From NCBI GenBank assembly GCA_917880885.1, contig OU862910.1, forward strand, positions 18,302,710-18,366,709: a stretch of DNA of 64,000 nt. The letters are read 5' to 3'. Below are positions 9,960 to 21,370 of the stretch, piece after piece. Within the stretch, counting starts at the first letter, position 1, and every line of letters begins with the position of its first letter. The stretch is from Limnephilus marmoratus (Eukaryota; Arthropoda; Insecta; Trichoptera; Limnephilidae). Under the pieces are notes generated by a model. The model searched no databases, was not told the DNA's origin, and saw only the letters and a program-made list of their open reading frames with translations. Position numbers and translations under genes: made by a program.

Positions 9960-10110
9960 CACAGATCCCCACGCGACGTGCGATGTATGCAAGGATGATT
10001 CCTTGACAGATGATCCCATGACAGTTGATTCCTTGACAGTTGGCCCCGCGGCACAATTACGTACAATATGCAGTCGGTTTATGGAAAATACGGTAAAACT
10101 ACATGGACAA
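9960..10110 (+). repeat. Dispersed repeat with GACAGTTGATCC units
   Basis: Short imperfect direct units (GACAGATGATCC, GACAGTTGATTCC, GACAGTTGGCCCC) at about 10004-10050 are followed by ACAATATGCAGTCGGTTTAT and GAAAATACGGTA. The same string of blocks occurs inverted at about 39943-40020. The GACAGTTG units alone recur at 11855-11920. No gene is encoded. Confidence 0.65.
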
Positions 10111-10149
10111 AATATAACTAGGGGTGTGCAGAGAGGATTCACCGCCAAG

Positions 10150-10577
10150 TGACAAAAGTAAAAATTATATTTTCATTCAAATGCATCATGGATAAAATAT
10201 GGATATATACCGTATACAAACTAGAGACAAGTTATTTAATAATTTTAAAATAATTATAATTTTGGGGGAAAACTGTCGGGGGATCGCCCGTCGGGTCACC
10301 TGCATGGATGGGGATAGGCACGAAAGCGGCTCTGCAACCGGGATCGAAAAGAAGAAGATGGAGAGATACGAAATTACGAATGTTAGAGGAGAGCGCTGAC
10401 ATTTACAGCAACAAAATCGATGCCAAAATTGTGAAAATGTTTAATAAAACATAACTCGTTTAAAATAGAGCAAAAATCTCGCGGGCATTATCTTAAACAG
10501 CATTTAAAGAAACACTGTGATTTTTTTTCATACATATAACTTGTAAAATAACTGAAACAAACATGTTAATAATAATT
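10150..10577. other. Noncoding stretch, small GC-richer patch
   Basis: No gene is supported. A GC-richer patch at about 10268-10400 leaves a 66-codon frame with no recognisable domain. Confidence 0.45.
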
Positions 10578-10758
10578 TTTGGAGCATACTTTGCGATTTT
10601 TTTCTATCGAGGGAATTTTATATAATTTGCGTTTCGGCGCGGGCAAAGTCTAGATATTATCTCCAAGAATAACATATATTTTTTTAAGAGCTTCAAAACT
10701 TACCGTGTTTAAGGGAAATATGTAATAAATCGGTAGAAATCCGGGTTGCGGGCCCTTA
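10578..10758 (+). repeat. Dispersed repeat, copy 1
   Basis: Blocks TTTGCGATTTTTTTCTATCG, AGGGAATTT, AATAACATATATTTTTTT and AATCGGTAGAAATCCGGG recur in the same order, inverted, at about 63305-63470. The family is unclassified and has no coding potential. Confidence 0.6.
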
Positions 10759-11267
10759 AAAGCTTATTTTGCAAGTAAAGAATGCATTCAAATGGATTTA
10801 AATCTATTTTGATTTATACGATGTCATAAGTCAAAACACATAACTTATGTGCGATCAGTTGGCGGGTCGTAGGAAACAATCAGTCCATTATGATACTATT
10901 TGCTCCATGCAAAAGTGATACCAGATCTACGCCCTAGATCTACTGTTAACAAGCAATTAAGATACATAATTGAAGTGTAGTTACTTATGAACATCATATG
11001 ACTTGTTAGTAGGTACCTAACATAAGATCAATTAATTTGGGCTACTCAATTTATTTGTCATCTTGTACAGAATCAAATAATAACTTTATACTTTGTACAC
11101 TCATTAAGAAACCATTGGTTTTGATTGTTTTGAAACATGTTGACAGTTTTTTCTTGAATAGTGGGTGTAAACAAAGTTTGTTATTTTTATTGAATTAATT
11201 ATAACATATTATGTGAAATATGTAGATATATGTCATTTTGCTGTACGGTAATATTTTTTATTAAAAA
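10759..11267. other. AT-rich noncoding stretch
   Basis: I see no gene or repeat here. Confidence 0.5.
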
Positions 11268-11755
11268 CTAGCTGGTACCCGGCATGCGTTGCTATGCCAT
11301 TAAATAAAGAAATTGTTTCTCTCTGCGTGTCCTTTCCCATTCGTCCCGTTCGCCTTCCGCCTCCCCTTCCTCTCCCGCGCCTTCTTCCCCTCTCACGCTC
11401 CCATTCCGCATCCTCCACCTTCCCTATACCCACTCCACTCCCCCCTTCTCCGGTCCCGCGAACCCCCTTCCCTCCCGTTCCTCCCGCGAACCCCCTCCCC
11501 GAGTTCCCCTCCCCCCTCCTCCCACCAGCATTCCATACATTCATTCCCGGTACATTCAGTTTTCAAACAGCTCGCGTGCCACCTATTACAATATTTTTAT
11601 ACAAATTTCATAACGCCAGAGCTCACCAGTAGTTTTATACAAACCTTGTCCTGACAATAATGAACACGAAAATAAAATAATTATCCAATTTGGTGCAGTC
11701 GTTCGGAAGTTATGCGCGTGCATACATTTCGGCGGTTCATTTTTATTTATATAGA
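11268..11755 (-). mobile_element. Non-autonomous Helitron-like element, pyrimidine-rich core
   Basis: Same family as 4737-5112. The plus strand starts CTAGCTGGTACCCGGCATGC (minus-strand 3' end, T on its far side) and ends with ATTCATTTTTATTTATATAG (minus-strand 5' end). The C/T-rich core at about 11335-11525 is roughly twice as long as in the 4.7-kb copy. AACAGCTCGCGTGCCACCTA and CCAGAGCTCACCAGTAG are shared blocks. Long open frames across the core are low-complexity artefacts. Confidence 0.75.
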
Positions 11756-11806
11756 AGATAGATAGATTTATATAGATAGATAGAAGATAGATAGATAGAT
11801 AGATAG
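11750..11806. repeat. (GATA)n microsatellite
   Basis: Interrupted GATA/TAGA repeats directly after the Helitron 5' end, as at 5106-5141. Confidence 0.9.
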
Positions 11807-11849
11807 GTTTTTCCGTCACACATCGCAACTAAGTATTAGTAGTTAGGTG

Positions 11850-11925
11850 CGGTAACCCGACAATTGATCCACGACAGTTGATCCCTCGAAAGTTGATATC
11901 CCGACAGTTGGCCCACCGAAATTAT
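11850..11925 (+). repeat. GACAGTTGATCC-type short tandem units
   Basis: Four imperfect units (CGACAATTGATCC, CGACAGTTGATCC, CGAAAGTTGAT, CGACAGTTGGCCC) spaced 15-19 bp. The same units occur in the repeat at 9960-10110. Confidence 0.6.
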
Positions 11926-12249
11926 AATTATTATAAAATTACAATTTACTGTGCATTATTTAGAAAATTTCAAACCTAAAATCGTCTTCAAAAAACATTT
12001 AATAATCAGTTAGTATGTACCTATATCAAACGAATTTATTTACAGTTTACAGTGTTGAATTTTTATTCTTATACCCTTGTATATACGGTATATTACAGTC
12101 AAGTAGTTTTATCCTTGATACATTTGAATGAAGTTTTATGCTTTTGTTATTCGCCGGTAGGTAGGTACCTAGATACATCCTCTCCGTAAGTACCTTCAAG
12201 GAAACTTTGTTGTATTTTGTGTAAGTAGGTAGGTACCTAGGTAAACCAT

Positions 12250-13200
12250 ATATTTTTTCTTAACCGAATGCGTTTTGTACATAACTACGCCGCACAGTGA
12301 GCTGAAAATCGCCTTTCATAGACATAGAGACATGAATTTTCAAGGGTCTTTTTTTTTCCTAGAAATGGATTCTGCTGATCATTGACCTACTATGCTATAA
12401 AATTTCGTATGAAGCAATTGCGTGTACAACTGAAGGAGTTATCATTTTTTTAAGAAAAATTTGAATGGCACTGACATTAAAAATGAGGATATCTCTGGAA
12501 TAGTTGGCTATTCCATCCTTACACACAGATATACTACTATTTATTTGTATTTTTTGTCATACTTCGTATTGTGGCGCAACGTGCGATTTTTTTTTTTTTT
12601 TTAATCTTCAAAGTTGAAAAAAAAACTTTTTTATGTTGATGATTCATTTTAATGCTTAAATGCATTATCATCCTCTTCTACAATATTTTTCAATGATTAA
12701 TAATCAATGTTGAAGCACCCATTTCCGTACATTACTTCGACCAGAACTGTCAAATATGCCAATGATGCCAATATGGCGGAGTAACTCTAGAGTAACTATC
12801 GGTTTTCGGAAAGTAAGTACAAGAGTTAAAAGTAACGTACAACAAGCAGTCAAATTGATTGAAAAACCTATTTTGGTCAAATTTAACTATAGTAACGGCC
12901 TTTTGTTTTTAACTTTAATTTAACTTAATTTTTAATTTTAAATTAAAGTTTTTTATAATGTCAGTGCCATACAAATTTTTCTTAAAAAAAATGATAACTC
13001 CTTCATTTGTACACGCAATTGCTTCATACGAAATTTTATAGCATAGTAATGATCAGCAGAATCCATTTCTAGCCAAAAAAAAGACCCTTGAAAATTCAAG
13101 TCTCTATGTCTTTGGAAGGCGATTTTCAGCCCGCTGTGCGCCGGGGGGCCAAATGTCAGAGGATCGACCACAATACGTGATATATGCGATACACACTGCA
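12250..13200 (-). repeat. Dispersed repeat split by a long-TIR element
   Basis: Left flank TTAACCGAATGCGTTTTGTAC and right flank GCCGGGGGGCCAAATGTCAG, GGATCGACC together resemble the uninterrupted copy inverted relative to 10 kb at 39943-40020 (AAACCGACTGCATATTGTAC, GCCGGGGGCCAATTATCAGC, GGATCAACTGTC). The element at 12293-13138 interrupts it, flanked by CGCCG on both sides. Confidence 0.65.
12293..13138. mobile_element. 846-bp element with ~190-bp terminal inverted repeats
   Basis: The ends are CACAGTGAGCTGAAAATCGC and its near-perfect inverse (GCGATTTTCAGCCCGCTGTG). The inverted similarity continues for about 190 bp (12293-12483 against 12952-13138), including AAATGGATTCTGCTGATCA and ACACGCAATTGCTTCATACG on the right arm. 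It is flanked by CGCCG at 12288-12292 and 13139-13143, a 5-bp target duplication (or 3-bp CCG). The internal 470 bp is AT-rich with no transposase. CACAG-type ends suggest a CACTA-like non-autonomous element, but superfamily is inference. Confidence 0.8.
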
Positions 13201-15399
13201 TCTCGTTCTAGCAGTAACAGAGTAGGTAACAAAGGAGAGAGAATGCGTATCACGGGATCCCGTCACCATACTTACCAGTGATCAGTGGCAACGTGTGATA
13301 GAAGCAAAAATTTTGATTTTCGTTGAAAAAACATCATCAAACAGCAAAATGACATGTACGTTTTTTGCAGCAAAGTGAAGAAAAACAAAGATATCGGTAA
13401 TAATCGATATATTTAGATGAACTGATCGTGATCGTTATTAGAGATATAAAAACTGTTACAAGTAATTGCAATTAGGTAGGTACCTAGTTTTATAAGATGA
13501 TTGATGAACACTTTTTATCCGATTTTCTAATCTTTTTAACCTAAGACTTAGGTACCTACCTAGGTAGGTACCTAGCTAGCTTGCGGTGTACAAAATAAAA
13601 ATTAACTTACTTTCAAATAATCAAATAAAAACTTTAAATCTATGCAGTATGCAGGTATTTCCAACGGATACAGATTAATAAATCTAGTATTTACTTAGTA
13701 GATAACTACCTAGGAAAAACATAAATGTATAGTGGAAGGATTTCTCGGGGGTGGGTAGTGTAGGTACCTACCTACCTATTCGACCGATTAATTTATACGA
13801 CTGATTGATTCGATGTGTCGATTATGCTCATCACTAGAATGTAAATTTCTTGGTTAGATATTGTACCTACCTATCTAAGTAAATTCATTATAATTATAAC
13901 ACTGTAACTATTGTATTTATAAAGGAATCTGTGTAAGAATAAAGCGCTTTTAGACTGTAATATTAATAAATAAATACAAATTTGTAGAACAGGTACCTAC
14001 GTATAATGAAATTAATTTTATTCGTGTGCCCGTCCTTCGTTTTCCACTTCTATTATGCACTTCCTAGCAACAACTAATTATTACATTTCATAGCAAAACA
14101 TTGTATTATATTAGTATTCAGTTCAGTATGTACGGTTTGATTATTATTATTTCCATTTAAAGTTTATGCAGTTTCGCAAGATTGCCTTCGGTGGAAACGT
14201 CAGGTTGTTTATTATTCTCCGACGAAAATAGAGGTTCCAGGGTAATAAAACCAAATAAGGACATTCAAGTATGAGAACGACCGACTATCGACTGCTGACG
14301 AATATTTAGCAAAGCAGACTACTTGAAAACACAACAATCACTCACAATAAAACATAAATCAAGTAAAATATAAGGTAAACAAGCTGTCACTGTGGAAATA
14401 ATACAAGCAGTTAATTAAATTAATAATTAAGTTTAAAATTGGACCTTCACACAGGCGACACGATTGAAATATTAGTAATAAAAGGGGAACGGGGATCCAC
14501 ACAAATCTTTGAAGATTTCAGAAACTTCCTAGGTACCTAGTTATATTTAGATTTAAAAAAATAATGTTGTACTTACCCTAGTGAGAAAATATGTATCACA
14601 ATCCGCGGTGCAGTGATTTAAACCTATTACGGAAAGCTTTCTCTGAGTTAGCAGTCTCGACACTTGTAATTGCACCAGAATAACTATAGATTGTACATTT
14701 GATTCAACAGTCAAACTATCACCACTTTACGAATGTTTACATTTTAATTGGAAACAAACAAATCACACGTGAAGTCATCGAAAGATTTCTTTTCAAACGC
14801 AACCGATTGCAGTTTCGCTCTAGTTCGGCAAACTCTTTGATAAGACGCGATGTACACAAAACTGAGTATGAATTTAATTTATAAATCAAGAGAAGACAAC
14901 AGCCGGCGAGGGAAACAGCGAAGACAAAACATGGAGAACATGAGCAACGCGCGACTGACAGCAGACGATCCGGTATCCATCGGAGACGGAGAATGTTATT
15001 TGACCTAAAATTTAATAAGTTGTTTTTGGAATTATTGCCATCTGTGAGCTGCGTAACGAAGCTTTCTTCGACGCAATGATACTGCATGATTTTTATAGAG
15101 ATGGTTTGGTTCTGTACTACTTGACTATGTTTTGCACGTAGTTGTTGTAGGTAGCTACACACCACTCTAGGGACAAATAAAATAATAATATACAGGTTCG
15201 CTTATCTGGAAGACGTAGGAGTGTTGTAGGCACTGCACGCAGAAGAGTGTATACAATGTAAACGCGTTTTACCTTTGTTTACAGTTTAAACGGTTTTCTT
15301 TACAACGGAATGTTTTTAATCTTTTCATCTTTTGTTTCACCCAAATTGTAGGTAGGTATATATATTTTTCTTGTAGTTCCGTAACAGTCCGTAAAGAAT
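13201..15399. other. Noncoding stretch rich in TAGGTACCTA palindromes
   Basis: No gene is established. TAGGTACCTA-type palindromes and their GTAGGTAGGTACCTAC extensions recur at about 13475, 13550-13575, 13762, 13867, 13992 and 14530 (also 12165 and 12230). At 14933 an ATG in a good context opens a 25-codon frame (MENMSNARLTADD…) in a GC-richer patch (14900-14990), with a GT at about 14973 that could be a splice donor. This could be a first exon, but no partner exon is visible. The 142-codon minus frame at 14737-15165 overlaps it and has no known domain. Confidence 0.35.
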
Positions 15400-15492
15400 G
15401 AACAACTCAGAATGAACTTAACACCTCCTTTGAAAAATCAAGGGATGAAAAAATATAATAGATTAGGTATGTTTTAGGTTAGGTTAGGTTGT
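15400..15492. repeat. Half copy of the TTAGG-cored foldback
   Basis: GAACAACTCAGAATGAACTT, ACACCTCCTTTGAAAA and then TTTTAGGTTAGGTTAGGTTG. This is the left arm and loop of the family seen complete at 6532-6655 and 43683-43877. A matching right arm is not evident. Confidence 0.6.
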
Positions 15493-15982
15493 ACAATTGT
15501 ACAATTTTTTATGAACTCTTGGACTCTATCTAAGTTTATTATTTACAAAATGATACAGAAGCACACTTATCTGGCAGGTCACTTCCGATAAACACACTTT
15601 AATTAGAAAGTTTATGCTTAGATAAGTTACGAATTTGCGCGCGGAGGACATTATATTTTAATAACTGGACATTGCATGATTTTACATTAAATTTGTTACC
15701 CCCGTTACTGTTGTTATTACATTTACAAGAAGATAATTTATTGTCAAAGTTGAGTTAAAATTTATTTTGAAAGACTTGAGACATACTGACTTATTCTTGT
15801 AAATAAGATTTTCACTCCGTCAGTGTTAATTAATTTTTACCTAATGTCAGGTCAACTTTTGTTGCGGCGACATTATGAATTTTTTTTTAAATCCATGTAT
15901 GTACATTCAAAAAAGTCTCCGTTAGTCCTAATCCGTGATGGTTTTAGAATTTAGATACAGGCTACAGTTGCCCGCAACTAAA
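15493..15982. other. AT-rich noncoding stretch
   Basis: I see no gene or repeat here apart from the palindrome GTACAATTGTAC at 15491-15502. Confidence 0.5.
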
Positions 15983-16406
15983 GGGACGTACCCATACTAC
16001 GTGACCCGTTTAGGGGGGGGGGGGTCTTCAAAATACCACGCTTTGTCGTTTTTATCGACACAAAATTCGGGGCACTCCACGGAGAACATAATATGAAAGA
16101 AAATAACCCTTCGCAATTTTTTTTCCAAGGTCGAGTGTCACCGCCCCCTAAGCTACTGCATGCACTCGTGCCATCACGCAGCAAGCGCCGTATTAATAAA
16201 GACAAAAATAGACCAAATAATTTTTTAAAACTTTTTTTTAGCAAGAAATGATTCAAAACATAATGTTTTAAAACTTTTTGTTAGCAAGAAATGTGAAAAC
16301 TGTAACTGAGGAGGGGGGGTTCTTGGAATATACTACACGTGGTCACCGAGGGAGGAGGAAGGGTTAAAATTGCAAAAAGTGGGTCACGTAGTATGGGTAC
16401 GTTCCC
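15983..16406. mobile_element. 424-bp MITE with G/C-run ends, TAAA duplication
   Basis: The left end GGGACGTACCCATACTACGT and the right end (ACGTAGTATGGGTACGTTCCC) are inverted copies over about 25 bp, differing by one inserted base. TAAA flanks both sides (15979-15982, 16407-16410). The ends carry G runs: G11-12 at about 16013-16024 and a G7 near 16312. No transposase is present. Confidence 0.75.
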
Positions 16407-16442
16407 TAAAGTTGCTCATGTGCGCCTTGACGTTTATATTTC

Positions 16443-17114
16443 TTAAGGGGGCAGTTTGGTCCAGCCGAGTTTTTCGGCTTTTTTTTTAAATATACAATTT
16501 ATTTTCGTACAGGAAACTTTAGTTGCTTGTAAAGGTACATTGGAATAAGAAAAAACACTATTGAATGTTTGAATACCTATCGGTCCGACCAAATCGGCTG
16601 GAATCCTGTAGTCCTTGGAAAACATTTGAAACGTGAAATTAAAAAAAAAACGTGAATGAATGTAGGATGCATATGTACCACAGTTTGCAAAAAAATTGTT
16701 GTTTGAAAAAATGGCGGACATAAATTAAAATTGACGAAAAAACCGTCGTAATTTGGCAATAACGTTATACATATTAATGTTTCATGAGTCATGAGTCGAC
16801 GTTGATCCGCATATAAATTTAATTTTCTTTCATTTAAACTTTGAATTAAGTGAATCGGATAAAAATTCAATAAGCTACGATTCCAGCCAACTTGAAAAAC
16901 GTGGTTTTGACAAAAGCGCGTTCAAAGTTTTGCTTGTAACAGGGCCGCTTCCATTTTCCGGCCTACCTGCTTGGCGCGCATCGATCCTAACTATATTTAA
17001 AGGTCTAATTTGATGCTATAACTTCGAAAATGTTTTCTCCATAATATGAGTAGGAAGATTTTTAGCCAACAAAAAAGCCGATTTTTAGATCGGCTGGACC
17101 CGATTCCACTTTAA
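16443..17114. mobile_element. TTAA-flanked MITE, second family (672 bp)
   Basis: Bounded by TTAA at 16443-16446 and 17111-17114. The inverted ends share GGTCCAGCCGA followed by an AAAATCGGC/TTTTCGGC-type hairpin segment and a T-rich (A-rich) run. The internal segment near 16887 (CTTGAAAAACGTGGTTT) resembles 27383-27400 inside the hAT-like element there. No transposase is present. TTAA suggests a piggyBac-type mover. Confidence 0.65.
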
Positions 17115-17304
17115 AGACTTAACTGGACGTTTATTACAAAAATTGTGGAAAATTAAAATTTAAAAAAATTAAATACTTCATAAAGGATTAGTGCAAAAAT
17201 GTTCACAGACTAATGCGTCTGAGCATTCGTATTAAATTACGCACAAAAAAACATGAACTTAAGATGAAGCCTTACTAAATAATGCAAAATCATACAAAAT
17301 CACA

Positions 17305-17727
17305 TTTTTTTTTTTTTTTTTTACAGTGAATAGCGCACAAGAATCTCAACTGCTCCCGTCTGGAGCCAGTGAGACTATGGCATCCCCAATTGGGGTATGT
17401 TGTGAGGCTGAAGGTAGTGGGGAGGGGAAGGATGTGGGGAAGAGGAAGGTTGGGAAGTACCTGGCTATTCAGATCTGGTCACTAAACACGGCTAAAGCCA
17501 TTTTCAAGCAACGTTTCAATTCTGAATGGTGGTCTTACACCAGGGCGATACTAATAGTATCTTCCACTCTGGAACATGCCGCAAATATACTATATATTAT
17601 TTTAAATGAATTAATTGTGAAATAACACAAATTAATCAAATAAAATTTATTTGCGCATGCCGGGTTCGAACCCGCGACCTCCGGAATGTGAGTCAAGAGT
17701 CTTAGCCACTGGACTACGGAGGTCGTC
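17305..17727 (-). mobile_element. tRNA-derived SINE, best-preserved copy
   Basis: The minus-strand head begins GACGACCTCCGTAGTCCAGT. TAGTCCAGTGG fits pol III box A and GGTTCGAACCC (about 17663-17673) fits box B, at about the usual tRNA spacing. The body contains blocks shared with the other copies (CACTGGAACATGCCGC inverted; TTGAAACGTTGCTTG). It ends with an 18-base A tail (T run 17305-17322). The frames through it are incidental. It is the best consensus source for the family. Confidence 0.88.
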
Positions 17728-20398
17728 ATGTTTTTGTTTTAAAAATTGGATCGCTTCGAAGCATTATAGAAGTCTCAATTAAATACTGCGTGTAGAACAT
17801 ATCTTGGCCCTTAAAAATATCGGTCAGTTTTTTTAAAGTCTTTTAATAAGCCTATAAAAAAATAAAGTATAAGGTCTATAAAAAAACACTTTCAAGTTCA
17901 AACTCTCCTATTTATAAACCCCTTTTCGGATATGGTTATATTGTTTAATGTAACAAATTCAGTTTTTTTATAATAATCGCAAAAAAATTGATATTCACGC
18001 CCGAAGTTCATAAAATAAAATAAAATATGCATTTTCGCGTTGTTATTTTACAATACGGCCGGCAGTAGACGAATCTGGATTTTCAAAGTAAACTGTATGC
18101 CATCCACCGAAGGGCTACATAACTTGTCACGCCCGTTTTCGCCCCCAGACGGAGCGGGGAACGGACGTTAGTCTCCGCGTCGCTTTGTTCGTGAAATCAA
18201 TTTTAAAATTCTGTTTTATTACAATAAACAATGCGTAAAAAATGAGTTAATATGTTTCACAGGCCTTTACGAAATCAACCTGTAAAAAAATTCTCAAATA
18301 CCTTTTCCAACCTTTGCAAAAGCTTTTTCTCCAGTATTTTTAAACTCCTCCCATAAAATGGCGTGAATTCCGATTTCGATTTTTTCCTGGACTATTGGAT
18401 CGCCTTAAGTGTAAAGTTAATTACTAAAAAATATAAACTTAATTTACAAGATACCTACAATATCTTCTAAATTAACAGCATTTTCTGTTTGTTGCGATTT
18501 GCAATTGAAACATTTCAGAATCGTTGATTAACGTCGTTCACCAATTTACTGCTTGTCTCCAATATGTCATGAAAATATCACGGTTTTTAAGTAATTTGTT
18601 GTTATTGAATTAAATATGTATATTGTTGTTGACGGGTATTTTCTTTTAATTTAATAAGACCCTACAAATATTATTTTTTACAATTATTAAAGAAATAAAG
18701 ATTTTAATTTAAGTAACAAAACATTGCATAATTATTTTCTTACAAATTACAAGTAATTTATTAGTACCGATTAACTGAAAATATGAGTTTATAAAAGTTA
18801 TCTATCATGTAAAAGTCCTAGTTATAAATGTGTATATTTATTTTAATGTAAGTATTCGAGATGCAAGAGATTATACCGAAGGCATTTCTCGTCTCTGAAA
18901 AATATTTAGATCATTTGTGTTGTAGGTACCTACGGTCAAAAACAGTCACTTGGCCTTGTTCAGACCAGGAGTACAAAGATGATCCGAGCTTTTAGACACA
19001 GTCCGCGCATGACGCGTGACCAACCGTAGGCGTAGGAGCGATTGGGGATTTGTGGTAGATTTTTTTAAGATTATAAGAATTCGCAATGCTTGCGATTTTA
19101 ATTATGAATTTTCGAACAGACGAAAAGTTAATAGTGCCCTAAATGTTGGAGTCTGTATTTGGCTGCTTAACCCTTAACATTCCGAGAAATCCTCCGTGGA
19201 TTTGTGACGTTTATATTCACGTGAATTCACCGTGGAGTCGCTCGCAGTTTAGCGCATTTTTCCCGGTTCTGTTGTATTTTGTAACATAATAGCGTAGGTA
19301 CTAAAATATTCACTATTCGCCTGGCAAATAAATAAATGTATCATATTAATCAGGACTCTAATTTCGTCATGTGCACATATTTTTTTTAATTTTGAAATTT
19401 TAGGTTTATTTATCACAATGAAAAATATTTCTGATTTTCGAAAACTTTATAGTACTTATTTATTTAGAGGAAAGTCTCAGATAATTTCTTGTGAAGATCA
19501 CTAACTTATGACTTATATAAGTAATGTAAGTAACTTATATATAATTAATGCAAGTAATCTATACACTTAAGTAATGTAAGTAACTTATATACCTAAGTAA
19601 TTTAAGTAACTTATGGAAAATATAAGTAATAAAACCCAAAAAAATTTCGAATTTCTCTATTATACATATTTTTTGATAATGTTAGAGAGAGAGAAAAATA
19701 TTTCTGTTGATATAAGTAGCTATCCTGGAGAAACTACATAAGGCAGATACGTATATTTAACGATAAATGTATTTTTTAAATATGTGACAAGACGGTACAA
19801 TTTAAAGAAACAGTAATTTACAAAAAAAAAGAAAAAGTTATTAAGAAAATAATATAAGCCGGCGTAGCGTTCGGCTGACGATTGACGTTTTACACTAGGC
19901 ACACTAAGAAGAATAAGGTCGCGGGAGGTCATTTTTTCAGGAGGTCATCTGGCATTCCAAAAGTACAATAGATAAATATTTTTAAAAAAATCAATGGTTG
20001 ATTTGAGAGATGTCCGCTGTACTGTAAATTCGATCTCCATCCACCTTACATCCACTTAGGCAAAAACCACCAGGAAGTCTTATCCGAAGTTGTGTAACTA
20101 TTATAATAATTTGTCAAACATTTAAATCATTTCCAGAATGATCATATTCGGCTGGTGATAAATGTTTGAACTTAATTAAATACTATCTACCACGATAATG
20201 CCAACAAGATCGGACTATCGATGTATAGTCAAACCATTATATACAAAAGTTGTTCATAGTTTACGCTCATGTGAGATTAAAAAAAAAACCTACAAGAGAC
20301 TGTGTAAGATTCCATACAAAATGAGACGGCGAAAATTGCATCGCGCTAAAACACTTCTCATCTGAACGAAGTTATTTTATCGAGGTCACCGCTGTACA
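17728..20398. other. Noncoding stretch with an AAGTAATGTAAGTAACTT tandem patch
   Basis: No gene is seen over about 2.7 kb. At 19500-19635 short units built from ACTTAAGTAATGTAAGTAAC repeat three to four times with drift. The 70-codon minus frame at 19720-19932 has no known domain. Confidence 0.5.
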
Positions 20399-20470
20399 CA
20401 GGGTCGGATTTACATTTGATGAGGTTTGAAGCTATACAAATTTGAGGTCTTATTCTTATGTTGTGGTGGG
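20399..20470. mobile_element. hAT-like terminus, orphan left end
   Basis: CAGGGTCGGATTTACATTTG at 20399 matches the left end of the hAT-like element at 21371 (CAGGGCCGGATTTAC). No matching right end with an 8-bp duplication was found nearby, so this is a decayed fragment. Confidence 0.5.
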
Positions 20471-21051
20471 AAAAGAGGGGGGTTGGGCTGAAGGAAACAT
20501 TTATTTTGCTAAAAGTAAATGAATACAAATTTATAATAGCTGCTTACTTGAATGAATTTTAAAAGCTTAGTTATTTTTATTGCGGGCTTTTGCTTAGCCA
20601 AAGTCTAATTTATATTCAAGACCTTGCGGGACAATTTTTCAAATGTATGATTGACCAGTTAGGAGCCGAGTAGTAAAAAATTCACACCCAGGCGTCGCGT
20701 CGAGGTTTCAATCGCCTTTTAAGTGAGTCCTCCATCAAATGGCTGTTTTCTCTAAATTGCGTTTTTGCAGTGAGCTTCCCTGAAAAGATAAAAAGTAAGA
20801 CACACTTGTATTATATTAAATCTCAGGCAGAAATTAATCCCATACACGTGCGTGTGATTATCACCACCTATGGGACTTTCTATTATAAGATATAGTTCAT
20901 AACAAAATACTAAAAAAATACTTCAACTGTAAACCATGCTGATGTGCAAACTTTAGGAATCTGTTAGCCGCCCGGGTGCACAACGAACGTGAGATTTGAA
21001 TTTGTGCGGAACAGCATTTTGCAAGAATCAATAGATTTTGTCTGTTATTAT
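20471..21051. other. Noncoding stretch
   Basis: I see no gene. The palindrome ACACGTGCGTGT lies at about 20844-20855. Confidence 0.45.
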
Positions 21052-21370
21052 TAGATAACCAACACCTCTGCCATAGGTCACCCCAAGTGGTTCGCTACGT
21101 TTGGTGACTTAGCAGGGTTGGCCGGGTTTATGGGGCGAGGTTTGTCCAGGTCTTGGAGGCGGATGGTCTGCCCATCTGCTGCGTGGCGGACCGGATCGGG
21201 AGTGGCTGAATGAGGGAGGCCTTTTGACTTTTCCAGCTGGACTCTCTCGACCCATCCGTCTTGCACCGTAGTTGGAGGGATGAATTGATTCGTCCGTCAC
21301 TCCTGGACACACTGACCCCCAGATTTCTACTCACCCCTCATTCCTTTTTCCCAGAACTTCCTATCCTACC

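Noticed and set aside
11233..11654. Pro/Ser-rich (plus) and Gly/Arg-rich (minus) open frames of ~100 codons
   Set aside because: Low-complexity frames over the pyrimidine-rich Helitron core. The same artefact occurs at 4.8, 36.4 and 48.4 kb.
17535..17729. 64-codon minus-strand protein
   Set aside because: It is the tRNA-like head of the SINE read as protein, a common false ORF in genomes with such SINEs.
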